NCBI RefSeq assembly: GCF_001704275.1 | Contig: NZ_CP011533.1 | Location: forward strand, 4,402,001 to 4,466,000 | Source: Streptomyces noursei ATCC 11455 | Lineage (GTDB): Bacteria > Actinomycetota > Actinomycetes > Streptomycetales > Streptomycetaceae | Reading direction: 5' to 3' | Length of the DNA stretch: 64,000 bases | Shown here: in pieces, positions 25,309 to 35,151 of the stretch | Numbering within the stretch: the first letter of the stretch is position 1 | Layout of the letters: each line of letters starts with the position of its first letter | The notes under the pieces: model-generated | What the model was told of the DNA's origin: nothing | The model's input: only the letters and a program-made list of their open reading frames with translations | The model's database searches: none | Translations under genes and position numbers: made by a program

Positions 25309-25986
25309 ATGCCGACGATGAACGATGCCGCGACCGTTCCCGACAACGGGTTCGACGTCCGGTTCAGCATGTGGCGCCACGGTGAGCCGACGGTACGCGC
25401 GTTGCCGCACATGCACCTCGGCGACCGCGTGCTGGGCGGGGACGTCGCGGACGAGGCGCGCCGGGTCCACGAGTCCGGCGCGCGGTTCGTGTCGATCGAG
25501 CCCGTCGTCGATCTCGGTGGACGAGTCGGGACGGAGCACGTCATCCCCGCGCTCTCCTTCATCCGCGATCTCACCAGCTACGGCGTGGAAGTGGACTGGC
25601 GGGCACAGCTGACGGTGCCGGACGGTCCCGAGTGGTGGGTGTTCAGCCACCTCTTCCCCCCGTCGGACCTGGAGGGGCCGCGCGGCGCCGAGGCACTGAA
25701 GATATGGCGGGCGAGGTACCACGTGGGCAGGTGCTTCTTCCGTCGCGGTCCCGGGTTCCTGCAGATCCGGGACCGGCGCCACGCCGGTCTGCGCCGGCTC
25801 ACGGTCTCGGACGCCGCCTATGTCTCCGCGGTCGAGTCGCTGGCGGCCGACCGCGGAGCGGACTCCGTGCCGGCCGCGGCGATGTCGGCGTTCGAGAAGC
25901 ATCACCTGGCCATCCGGATCGGCGCCGGCGTCTGGTGGGCGCCGTACCGTCTGCGGCGCTGGGCTTCGCCGTCCTGGGAGGTATGA
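25309..25986 (+). CDS. DUF5825-like protein, partner of the radical SAM enzyme
   Basis: A 225-residue soluble protein with the conserved stretches RFSMWRHGEPTVRALP, LTSYGVEVDWRAQL, WWVFSHLFPP and FRRGPGFLQIRDRR. I place it in DUF5825 from memory; proteins of this kind occur next to TIGR03975-type radical SAM enzymes in actinomycetes. Function is unproven; a substrate-handling or regulatory partner of the methyltransferase is likely from the constant pairing. ATG at 25309 with GAGAGGCAAG upstream; its stop overlaps the next start. Confidence 0.7.
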   Translation: MPTMNDAATVPDNGFDVRFSMWRHGEPTVRALPHMHLGDRVLGGDVADEARRVHESGARFVSIEPVVDLGGRVGTEHVIPALSFIRDLTSYGVEVDWRAQLTVPDGPEWWVFSHLFPPSDLEGPRGAEALKIWRARYHVGRCFFRRGPGFLQIRDRRHAGLRRLTVSDAAYVSAVESLAADRGADSVPAAAMSAFEKHHLAIRIGAGVWWAPYRLRRWASPSWEV

Positions 25987-26354
25987 GCATGTACGTCAGC
26001 ATCGTCCTCTGGAACCTGAAGAACTCGAAAGCCACGGTCGAGGACCTTCGCGAGTACCTGCGTGACTACGCGGTGGACGCGTTCTCCACGCTCAAGGGGA
26101 TGCGGATGAAGACCTGGTTCGCGGACGCCGAGAGGGGCTACTGGGGGGCGGTGTACCTCTGGGACGGCGTCAACATGCAGAACCCGCTGTCGGTCAGCCG
26201 GGCGATCGACATCATCGGCTACCCGCCGACGTCCACGAGCGTCTTCGCGGTCGAGGCGATCGCGGAAGGCGACAGCGTGATCGAGTCGTTCGCGGGCATC
26301 GGCCGCGCCTTCGAGGAGGCGTCCACCACGGACCCTGTCGGTGAATCGGCGTAA
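25983..26354 (+). CDS. small protein, possibly dimeric alpha/beta-barrel fold
   Basis: A 123-residue protein whose layout (short strand MYVSIVLWNLKN, amphipathic helix, then KTWFADAERGYWGAVYLWDG and a last strand SVFAVEAIAEG) resembles YdhR/antibiotic-monooxygenase-like ferredoxin folds. The ATG overlaps the stop of the DUF5825-like gene. It is the last gene of the operon. One idea is a NosA-type enzyme that trims the dehydroalanine tail to a C-terminal amide, since NosA has similar size and, as I recall, a similar fold; this is inference and no catalytic residue supports it. Confidence 0.5.
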   Translation: MSMYVSIVLWNLKNSKATVEDLREYLRDYAVDAFSTLKGMRMKTWFADAERGYWGAVYLWDGVNMQNPLSVSRAIDIIGYPPTSTSVFAVEAIAEGDSVIESFAGIGRAFEEASTTDPVGESA

Positions 26355-26396
26355 CCGTTCCTGACACCGTCGGCTTCGACCTGGCGGAAAAACCCG

Positions 26397-26463
26397 TCGA
26401 CCTCGATACGTCGGTGGTGATCACTGCTCTACGAGGTGGTCACCACCGACGAATCGAGGTCGA
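26397..26463. terminator. long bidirectional hairpin terminator
   Basis: Inverted repeat of 28 bases per arm (26397-26424 and 26436-26463), 26 of 28 positions matching, with an 11-base loop. It lies between the end of the thiopeptide operon and the end of the convergent rRNA methyltransferase gene and should stop both transcripts. Confidence 0.85.
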
Positions 26464-26493
26464 GGAACCGAATGTCCCAGAGAACCTAGGCGC

Positions 26494-28030
<1,537 letters not shown>

Positions 28031-28104
28031 AGCCGCCTTCGGGATTCGAACCCGAGACCTACGCATTACGAGTGCGTTGCTCTGGCCAACTGAGCTAAGG
28101 CGGC
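28031..28104 (-). tRNA. tRNA-Thr (anticodon CGT)
   Basis: On the minus strand the 74 bases fold as a cloverleaf: acceptor stem GCCGCCT/AGGCGGC, D-arm GCTC...GAGC, anticodon stem ACGCA/TGCGT around loop CTCGTAA (anticodon CGT, reads ACG), and T-arm with GGTTCGAATCC. CCA is not encoded. Its 3' end faces the thiopeptide cluster. Confidence 0.95.
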
Positions 28105-28185
28105 GTGGTGCGCGGCCCAGTCTACACAGGAGCGAGGGGTGCTCTGTACTCGGTTCGGGCGAGGGTCAGGCTGGTGTGGGGCGGG

Positions 28186-29793
28186 TCACGTGCAGCGTTT
28201 GTTCTTGGCGGGCGGGGTGCCTTCGAGGAGGTAGGTGTTGACGGCGGTGTCGACGCAGTCGCTGCCGCGGCCGTAGGCGGTGTGGCCGTCGCCGACGTAG
28301 GTGAGGAGGGTGGCGCTGGAGAGCTGGGCGGACAGGCCCTTGGCCCAGGTGTACGGGGTGGCCGGGTCGCGGGTGGTGCCGACGACGACGATCGGGTCGG
28401 CGCCCTTGGCCTCGATGCGGTGGGTCTGGCCGCTGGACTTGACCGGCCAGTACGCGCAGCTCAGGGCGGACCAGGCGAAGTTGTCGCCGAAGACCGGGGA
28501 TGCCTTGCGGAAGGCGGGCAGGGCGGCGTGGACCTGGTCGGCGCCGGTGAAGGCCGGCGGGAGGTCGAGGCAGTTGACGGCCGGGTTGGCGTACATCTGG
28601 TTGGCGTAGTGGCCCGAGGCGTTGCGCTCGTAGTAGCTGTCGGAGAGGGCCAGCAGCCCGCGGCCGTCGCCGGCCTTGGCCTGGGCGAGGGACGCGCGCA
28701 GCAGCGGCCAGGTCCCCTGGTCGTACATCGCGGCGATCACGCCCGTGGTGGCGAGGGACTCGGTGAGCTTGCGGTCCTGGCCGGTCTCGGCCGGGTGGGC
28801 GTCCAGCTTCTTGAAGAGGGCGGAGAGCTGTCGGCCGGCGTCCTCGGCGCTCTTGGTGCCGAGCGGGCAGTCCTTCTTCTTGACGCACTCGGCGGCGAAC
28901 GCGGTGAAGGCGGTGTTGAAGCCGGCGGTCTGGTCGAGGTTGATGGTGCGGGAGTCCAGCGACGGGTTCATCGCGCCGTCGAGGACCAGGCGGCCGGCGC
29001 GGGTCGGGTAGAGGCCAGCGTAGGTCGCGCCGAGGAAGGTGCCGTAGGAGGCGCCCATGTAGGTCAGTTTCCTGTCGCCCAGGACGGCGCGCAGGACGTC
29101 CATGTCGCGGGCCGCCTCGACGGTGGAGACGTGCGGCAGCAGCTTGCCGGACCGGGCCTCGCAGCCCTTGGCGAAGTTGCGGTCGGCGGTGACGAGCTGG
29201 GAGACCTCGGCGGGGGTGTCGGGAGTGGTGTCGGTCTGGGTGAAGCGGTCCATCTGCGGGTCGGTGAGGCATTCGACCGGCTCGCTGCGGGCGACGCCGC
29301 GCGGGTCCATGGCGACCAGGTCGTAGCGCGCCCGGACCGCGGCCGGCTGGGGCGCGTACTTCTGGAGGTAGTCGATCGCCGAGCCGCCGGGGCCGCCCGG
29401 ATTGATCATGAGGGAGCCGAGCCGGTCACCGGGGCCGGTGGCCTGCTTGCGAGCCACCGCCAGCTTCAGGTCGGTGGCCGTGCTGGGCTTGGCGTAGTCC
29501 AGGGGCGCCTTCATCGTCGCGCACTGGAAGCCCGCCACTCCGCAGTCGTGCCAGCTCAGCTTCTGGTCGTAGTACGGGCGGAGGTTGTCCGGGATGGCCG
29601 TGGGGAGCGGTTGGAGCGGGGAGGCGGCGGACCCCGGGCGGTCGGCGCCGGCCTCCGTCGAACGGTCCGGGGATCCGGCGGAACCGGGGGACGACGACGT
29701 CCCCGACGAACAGCCGGAGAGCAGCAGGGCGAGGGCCGCGGCGGCAGCGGCCGCGGTGGTGGCGGTGGAGCGGAACAGGCGGCTGGGCGGCAT
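28186..29793 (-). CDS. secreted alpha/beta-hydrolase peptidase lipoprotein (S33/tripeptidyl aminopeptidase type)
   Basis: A 535-residue protein with a lipoprotein signal (hydrophobic Ala/Leu run ending LLLSGC, lipobox Cys near residue 28) and a Ser/Gly-rich linker. The catalytic domain has NPGGPGGSA (oxyanion region), DPRGVARSEP and MGASYGTFLGATYA with the nucleophile Ser, and near the end VVGTTRDPATPYTWA and GDGHTAYG supplying Asp and His. This is the Streptomyces SlpD/SlpE and tripeptidyl aminopeptidase group, which trims short peptides outside the cell. ATG at 29793 with AAGGGA upstream. Confidence 0.88.
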   Translation of the reverse strand: MPPSRLFRSTATTAAAAAAALALLLSGCSSGTSSSPGSAGSPDRSTEAGADRPGSAASPLQPLPTAIPDNLRPYYDQKLSWHDCGVAGFQCATMKAPLDYAKPSTATDLKLAVARKQATGPGDRLGSLMINPGGPGGSAIDYLQKYAPQPAAVRARYDLVAMDPRGVARSEPVECLTDPQMDRFTQTDTTPDTPAEVSQLVTADRNFAKGCEARSGKLLPHVSTVEAARDMDVLRAVLGDRKLTYMGASYGTFLGATYAGLYPTRAGRLVLDGAMNPSLDSRTINLDQTAGFNTAFTAFAAECVKKKDCPLGTKSAEDAGRQLSALFKKLDAHPAETGQDRKLTESLATTGVIAAMYDQGTWPLLRASLAQAKAGDGRGLLALSDSYYERNASGHYANQMYANPAVNCLDLPPAFTGADQVHAALPAFRKASPVFGDNFAWSALSCAYWPVKSSGQTHRIEAKGADPIVVVGTTRDPATPYTWAKGLSAQLSSATLLTYVGDGHTAYGRGSDCVDTAVNTYLLEGTPPAKNKRCT

Positions 29794-30096
29794 GGCGGTC
29801 CCTTGGTGTCGGTCCCAGGTGGCGGGGTTCCCGGTGGTGGCCTGTGTGGCGTTCCTGGTGGCGGTGGTGGCTCCTCGACGGTGGCGGTCCGGCGCTCGGC
29901 ACCCGTCCCGGTTCCCCGGGACCGGTTCGTCGGCCCCGGTCTCCCGGTCCCGGTTCTCCGGTTGTGGATGCGTAGTTGTGGATGCGCGGCCCCGGCTCCC
30001 CGTCGTCGGTTCGCGGCTTCAGGTCACCAACGGAGCGTATCCATACATGAACGATGTGTGCGCGGCGATCGTGCGACCGGTGGACCGACGGGCGAC
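29794..30096. other. intergenic region with short GGTGGCGG-type repeats
   Basis: About 300 bases upstream of the peptidase gene with imperfect runs of GGTGGCG and CCGGTT(C)CCGG-like units. No gene or RNA recognised; presumably holds the peptidase promoter. Confidence 0.4.
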
Positions 30097-31344
30097 TCAG
30101 CCCGCCCGCAGCGCGACCGTCATGGCTTCGACGGCGAGCAGCGGGGCGACGTTGCGCTCCAGGGCCTCCCGGCAGGCGATCACCGCTTCTATACGGCGCA
30201 GGGTGCGCTCGGCGGTGGAGGTGGTGGCGATGCGTCGGACGCTGTCGCCGACCTCGTCGTTGGAGAGCGGGACGGATGCCCCCATCTGGACGGCGAGGAC
30301 ATCGCGGTAGAAGGCGGTGAGGTCGACCAGGGCGAGGTCGAGGCTGTCGCGCTGGGTACGGGTCGAGCGGCGCTTCTGCTTGTCCTGGAGCTCCTTCATG
30401 GCGCCCGCGGTGCCCCGGGGCAGCCGACCGCCGGTGCCGGCCGCGGCGCCGAGGGCGGCGCGCATCTCCTCGGTCTCCTTGGCGTCGATCTCCTCGGCGA
30501 CCTGCTTGGCGTCCTCGCCGGCGGCGTCGATCAGCTCCTGGGCGGCCTTGAGGCAGCCGCCGATGTCGTCGATGCGGAGCGGAAGCTTCAGGACGGCCGC
30601 CCGGCGGGTCCGGGCCCGCTCGTCGGTGGCGAGCCGGCGGGCCCGGTCGATGTGTCCCTGGGTGGCGCGGGCGGCGCGGGCGGCGGTCTCCGGGTCGATG
30701 CCGTCGCGCCGCACCAGGAGCTCGGCGACCGCGCCGACCGACGGCGTGCGGAGAGAGAGGTGGCGGCAGCGCGAGCGGATCGTGGGGAGGACGTCCTCGA
30801 TGGAGGGCGCGCACAGCAGCCAGACCGTACGGGGCGCGGGCTCCTCGACGGCCTTCAGGAGGACGTTGCCCGCGCCCTCGGTGAGGCGGTCGGCGTCCTC
30901 CAGGACGATCACCTGCCAGCGACCGCCGGCCGGGGAGAGCGAGGCCCGGCGGACCAGGTCGCGGGTCTCTTTGACGCCGATGGAGAGCAGGTCGGTACGG
31001 ACGATCTCGACGTCGGCGTGGGTGCCGACCAGGCTGGTGTGGCAGCCGTCGCAGAAGCCGCAGCCGGGGCCGCCCCCGAGGGCGCGGTCCGGGCTGACGC
31101 ACTGGAGGGCCGCCGCGAAGGCGCGGGCGGCGGTGGCCCGGCCGGCACCGGGCGGGCCCGTGAACAGCCAGGCGTGCGTCATCTGGGAGGCGCCGGTCCG
31201 CTCCGGCGCGGCCGTCGCCGGCGCGCCGGCCGCGGCCTGCCGCGCCGCGCTCTCGGCGGTCACGAGGGCGTCCGCATCGCGTGCGGCGGCGTCGAGCTGC
31301 GCCGTCACCCGGTCCTGGCCGACCACGTCGTCCCATACCGCCAT
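30097..31344 (-). CDS. holB: DNA polymerase III subunit delta'
   Basis: A 415-residue clamp-loader AAA+ subunit. The start MAVWDDVVGQDRV is typical of actinobacterial DnaX/HolB-type proteins; a Walker A-like FTGPPGAGRATAA is present, followed by the zinc cluster CGFCDGCH and a Walker B-like VIVLEDADRL and the sensor region VLPTIRSRCRHLSLR. Delta' opens and loads the sliding clamp with delta and tau. The ATG at 31344 is chosen for the conserved N-terminus; an ATG further upstream would add a basic tail. It lies downstream of MFS-tmk, as in other streptomycetes, separated from it by a strong terminator. Confidence 0.92.
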   Translation of the reverse strand: MAVWDDVVGQDRVTAQLDAAARDADALVTAESAARQAAAGAPATAAPERTGASQMTHAWLFTGPPGAGRATAARAFAAALQCVSPDRALGGGPGCGFCDGCHTSLVGTHADVEIVRTDLLSIGVKETRDLVRRASLSPAGGRWQVIVLEDADRLTEGAGNVLLKAVEEPAPRTVWLLCAPSIEDVLPTIRSRCRHLSLRTPSVGAVAELLVRRDGIDPETAARAARATQGHIDRARRLATDERARTRRAAVLKLPLRIDDIGGCLKAAQELIDAAGEDAKQVAEEIDAKETEEMRAALGAAAGTGGRLPRGTAGAMKELQDKQKRRSTRTQRDSLDLALVDLTAFYRDVLAVQMGASVPLSNDEVGDSVRRIATTSTAERTLRRIEAVIACREALERNVAPLLAVEAMTVALRAG

Positions 31345-31562
31345 CGCTGCTGCCGTCCTGTCCGTTCCGCGTGTGTGCTGCTGGGGTCGCCGCACGGCCG
31401 CACCGACCCGACCGTGCCGCGGGAAGGTCGCGCGAGCGCCGCCGCGGGCCCGTCGCCGCGCCGGGCCCGCCCGGACCCGTCCGTCACGACCCGTTCCCTA
31501 CCCATTGTGGTGCACCCCACTGACAACCGGTCCCCCGCCGGTCCGGCCCCGCGCCCGGCACG

Positions 31563-31610
31563 AGGAACGGCCGTGGCCGCAGCGCGAATGCTGCGGCCAC
31601 GGCCGTTCCT
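31563..31610 (-). terminator. terminator downstream of tmk
   Basis: A perfect 21-bp inverted repeat (31563-31583 with 31590-31610) around a 6-base loop, 33 bases after the tmk stop on the minus strand. One of the strongest hairpins in the window. Confidence 0.85.
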
Positions 31611-31642
31611 GCGTCATCCCGGGGCTGCCGGCCCCCGTCCGG

Positions 31643-34600
31643 TCAGCCGCGCCGGCCCCGGCGGCCGTTGCCGCCCGTGCCGTGGTCGGCGTCGTCGTCC
31701 GCGCGCGGGCCGAGGAGCTCGTCGGCGAGGGTCGGCAGGTCGTCCAGCGGCGTCTCCTCCGCCCACTCGGGGCGGGGGCGTCCGCGCCGCGGGGACTCCG
31801 CGGGACGGCCGGTCTCCGGATCGACCTGCGGCAGCTCCCGGGTCCGCTCGGCACCCCGCTCGGCCGCGCCGGCGTCCCGGCCCGCGCCGTTCTCCTGGGC
31901 GAACATCCACGGCGGCACCCGGTCCGCCGGGTCGTCCTCCCGGACCGGCGGCAGCACGGCGGTCTCCTCGGAGTCCGCGCCGCCTCCCTGGTGCGCGCGC
32001 CGGGCGTCGTCCCGTACGGGCGGCAGGACCGCGGTCTCGTCCGCCTGGCCGTGCGCCTCCCGCGGCTCGGGCCGCGGCAGCGCCGCCGTCCGCTCGCCGT
32101 CCGGGGCGGCGCCGGAGCCGGTGCCCGCATCGGAGCGGCTCTCGGCCACGGCCCCGGAAGCACCCGACGAACCGGCAGAACCGTCGGAACCCGCAGAACC
32201 GGAGGCCCCGGAGGAAGACCCACCGCGTCCGGCACTCGTCCCCGGGTCGCCCTCCGCCGCGATCCGCTTCCGCAGCTGCGTCACGTCCGTCTCCGCGGTC
32301 GGCGCCTCGGCCGCCTGGCGGGCCTCCGCCTTGGCCTTCGCCTCGGCGGCGGCCGCCGCCTCCGCCGCCGCGATCCGGGCCTGCTCGGCGCGCAGCAGCG
32401 CCTCCTCGGCCTTGCGCTGCTTCTCCAGGCGGCGCTCCTCGGCCTCCTGGCGCAGCCGCACCTGCTCCTCGTGCTCCTTGCGCAGCCGCTCTTGCTCGGC
32501 CTGGCGGGCCTTCTCCTCGGCCTCGCGCCGCTTGCGCTCCTCCTCCGCCGCCTGGCGGGCCTCCTCGGCGCGCTTGCGGGCCTCCTCGGCCTGGCGGGCG
32601 GCCTCCCGGGCCTTGGCCTCCTCGGCCTCCCGCCGCTTGCGCTCCTCCTCTTCGGCGCGCAGCTTGGCGAGCTGCTCCTGGCGCTCCCGCTCCCGGCGCT
32701 CCTCCTCGGCCTTGCGCGCGGCCTCCTCCTCGGCCTTGCGGCGGGCCTCCTCCTCGGCCGCCTTACGGGCCTCTTCCCGGGCCTCGATCTCGGCCTCGGA
32801 CAGCGGGAGGACCTGGTCGAGCCGGTGCCGGAGGACGGTGGTGATGGCCTCCGGCTCCTGGGCGGCGTCGACGACCAGATAGCGCGCGGGGTCGGCGGCG
32901 GCCAGGGTGAGGAAGCCGCTGCGCACCCGCTCGTGGAACTCGGCCGGCTCCGACTCCATGCGGTCCGGCGCCTCGGTGAAGCGCTCGCGGGCCGCGTCCG
33001 GGGCGATGTCCAGCAGGACGGTCAGGTGCGGGACCAGGCCGCCGGTCGCCCAGCGGTTGATCCGGGCGATCTCCGTGGGCGCGAGGTTGCGGCCAGCGCC
33101 CTGGTAGGCCACCGAGGAGTCGATGTAGCGGTCGGTGATCACCACCGCGCCGCGCTCCAGCGCGGGCCGGACGACGCTGTCGACGTGCTCGGCCCGGTCG
33201 GCGGCGAACATCAGCGCCTCGGCGCGGTCGGAGAGACCGGACGTGGACACGTCCAGGATGATCGCGCGCAGCCGCTTGCCGATGGCGGTGGCGCCCGGCT
33301 CCCGGGTCACCACGACCTCGTGGCCCTTGCCGCGGATCCACTCCGCCAGCGCCTCGACCTGGGTGGACTTCCCGGCCCCGTCGCCGCCCTCCAGGGCGAT
33401 GAAGAAGCCGGTGGCCGCGGTGGTCTGCGCCGGGTCGCCGCCGCGCACCGCCTCCCGCAGGTCGTGCCGGAGCGGAACGCCCTGCCGGTCGTCGGTCTTG
33501 CCCAGCACCCAGGCGGCGACCGGCAGCAGCAGCGCGCCGACCAGCATCAGCGTGTACGCGGCGCCGCCGTGCGCGAAGACGAAGGCTCCGCTGCCGATCT
33601 GGTGCCGGCCGATGAGCCCGGCCAGCAGGGGCGCGACGATCGCGGCCAGCCCGATGGCGAGCCGGACGACGGCCTGCAGGTGCTCGGTCGTCCGGGCGGT
33701 GCGGAACGCCTCGGTCTCCTGGTCCAGCAGGGCGTGGCCCGTATTGGCGGCGACGCCGGCGCCGAGCCCGGCCAGCAGCGCGAGCAGCAGCACCGTCGTG
33801 GTGTCCGGGACCAGCCCCATGGCCAACAGCAGCAGACCGGTGGCGGCGATCGCCAGGGCGAGCAGCCGGCGCCGGGAGAACCCGGGCAGCACCTTGCGGG
33901 CGCCGCGGATACCGAGGGCCGTACCGCCGGTCAGCGCGAGCACCAGCAGCGCGTAGCCGGCCGGCCCGGCGCCCAGGTCGGCGGCGTGCAGGACGGCGAG
34001 CACGGCGGCCGCGGCGATCGCGGCGGCCACCGCGGCGCAGGCCAGCACCAGCAGTGGGATGGCGCCGGTACGGCCCCGCTCCGAGCCGGAGCCGGTGCTG
34101 GCCGCGGCCGAGGTGCCCTTCGGACGGCGCAGCCCCTCCAGCGGGGAGCGCGGCCGCGGCGTCTGCCCGTCGGGCAGCTCGATGAAGTAGAGGATCGACA
34201 CGGACGCGGCGAACAGTCCGGCCGCGAGGTACGAGCCGAGCGCCGCCTGGTGCAGGTGGAACCACTCCACGCCGGTCCCCAGCAGCCTCCCGACCAGCGC
34301 GCAGACCACCAGGGCGGCGGCCGCGATCGGCATGGCGACGAAGCTGGTGCGCAGCGACAGCCGGCGCAGTGCGTCCATGTTGTCGGGCAGCGGCCGGACG
34401 GCGGCGCCCTCCAGGGGCGGCGCGGGCAGCAGGGCCGGCGCGGCGCTCTCCCGGGCGACCGTCCAGAAGCGCTCGGCGACGCCGCTGACGAAGACCGTCA
34501 CCAGCAGCCAGGCCAGGGCGCTGGTGGGCGTCCAGTCGATCCACAGGGGGGCGATGATCAGCAGCGCGAGCCGCAGCCCGTCCGCGACGATCATCGTCCA

Positions 34601-34993
34601 GCGGCGGTCCAGCGGCCCGTCGGACGGGGGTCCCCCCGCGCGTTTGGCAGCGGGGGAGGTGAGCGCGGACAGCGGCCCCAGCAGGACGGCCCCGAAGAGC
34701 AACGTCGCCAGCATCCGTACGCCGAAGACGGCGGTGACCGCGAGGGCGGCGCCGCGGTAGCCGCCGCCGAACACGGCCTGGCCGCCCAGCGGTACGTACA
34801 GCGCCGCCTGAAGGGCGAGGAGTACCAGGACAAGCAAGGACAGGGCATCGCCGATACCCCCGACGAACTGGGCGCTCCACAGCCGCTTCAGTGGGGGGAA
34901 GCGGAGCAGGGCTCGTACGGCGCGCTCGCGGGAATCGGCTGCGAGGGCGTCTGCGGTGGGGGTCACGACCGTTGGCTGCTCGGCACGCGTCAT
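31643..34993 (-). CDS. tmk: MFS-like membrane domain fused to thymidylate kinase and a coiled-coil tail
   Basis: A 1116-residue fusion. Residues 1 to about 510 hold some 10-12 hydrophobic segments like a major-facilitator transporter. Residues about 525-735 are thymidylate kinase (dTMP to dTDP): FIALEGGDGAGKST (P-loop), VVVTREPGA, ITDRYIDSSVAYQGAGR. Residues about 740-890 are a highly charged Glu/Ala/Arg/Lys coiled coil, then a Gly/Ser- and Pro-rich tail with repeats of TAVLPPVR. Tmk alone is about 210 residues, so this is the enlarged Streptomyces form, recalled also from S. coelicolor. Whether transport and kinase functions are linked is unknown. ATG at 34993. Confidence 0.92.
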   Translation of the reverse strand: MTRAEQPTVVTPTADALAADSRERAVRALLRFPPLKRLWSAQFVGGIGDALSLLVLVLLALQAALYVPLGGQAVFGGGYRGAALAVTAVFGVRMLATLLFGAVLLGPLSALTSPAAKRAGGPPSDGPLDRRWTMIVADGLRLALLIIAPLWIDWTPTSALAWLLVTVFVSGVAERFWTVARESAAPALLPAPPLEGAAVRPLPDNMDALRRLSLRTSFVAMPIAAAALVVCALVGRLLGTGVEWFHLHQAALGSYLAAGLFAASVSILYFIELPDGQTPRPRSPLEGLRRPKGTSAAASTGSGSERGRTGAIPLLVLACAAVAAAIAAAAVLAVLHAADLGAGPAGYALLVLALTGGTALGIRGARKVLPGFSRRRLLALAIAATGLLLLAMGLVPDTTTVLLLALLAGLGAGVAANTGHALLDQETEAFRTARTTEHLQAVVRLAIGLAAIVAPLLAGLIGRHQIGSGAFVFAHGGAAYTLMLVGALLLPVAAWVLGKTDDRQGVPLRHDLREAVRGGDPAQTTAATGFFIALEGGDGAGKSTQVEALAEWIRGKGHEVVVTREPGATAIGKRLRAIILDVSTSGLSDRAEALMFAADRAEHVDSVVRPALERGAVVITDRYIDSSVAYQGAGRNLAPTEIARINRWATGGLVPHLTVLLDIAPDAARERFTEAPDRMESEPAEFHERVRSGFLTLAAADPARYLVVDAAQEPEAITTVLRHRLDQVLPLSEAEIEAREEARKAAEEEARRKAEEEAARKAEEERRERERQEQLAKLRAEEEERKRREAEEAKAREAARQAEEARKRAEEARQAAEEERKRREAEEKARQAEQERLRKEHEEQVRLRQEAEERRLEKQRKAEEALLRAEQARIAAAEAAAAAEAKAKAEARQAAEAPTAETDVTQLRKRIAAEGDPGTSAGRGGSSSGASGSAGSDGSAGSSGASGAVAESRSDAGTGSGAAPDGERTAALPRPEPREAHGQADETAVLPPVRDDARRAHQGGGADSEETAVLPPVREDDPADRVPPWMFAQENGAGRDAGAAERGAERTRELPQVDPETGRPAESPRRGRPRPEWAEETPLDDLPTLADELLGPRADDDADHGTGGNGRRGRRG

Positions 34994-35069
34994 CTCGCCA
35001 GCCTATCGGGACGGAACACTCCACTGGGCGCCTGCCCGAACAAACGGGCGGCTGAGCGGGAGCGCGAAA

Positions 35070-35104
35070 GGGCGGGCCGGCGGAGGGTGTCCGCCGGCCC
35101 GCCC
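35070..35104 (-). terminator. terminator downstream of topA
   Basis: Perfect 15-bp inverted repeat GGGCGGGCCGGCGGA / TCCGCCGGCCCGCCC with a 5-base loop, about 50 bases after the topA stop. Confidence 0.8.
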
Positions 35105-35151
35105 TTGTCCCGCGCCGGACCACGCCGGGCAGGCGCGGCCCCGGGCGGGGC

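Noticed and set aside
28031..28104. Link between tRNA-Thr(CGT) and the threonine-rich precursor core
   Set aside because: The core Thr codons are ACC and ACG mixed, and the tRNA is part of the conserved neighbourhood; no functional link is supported.
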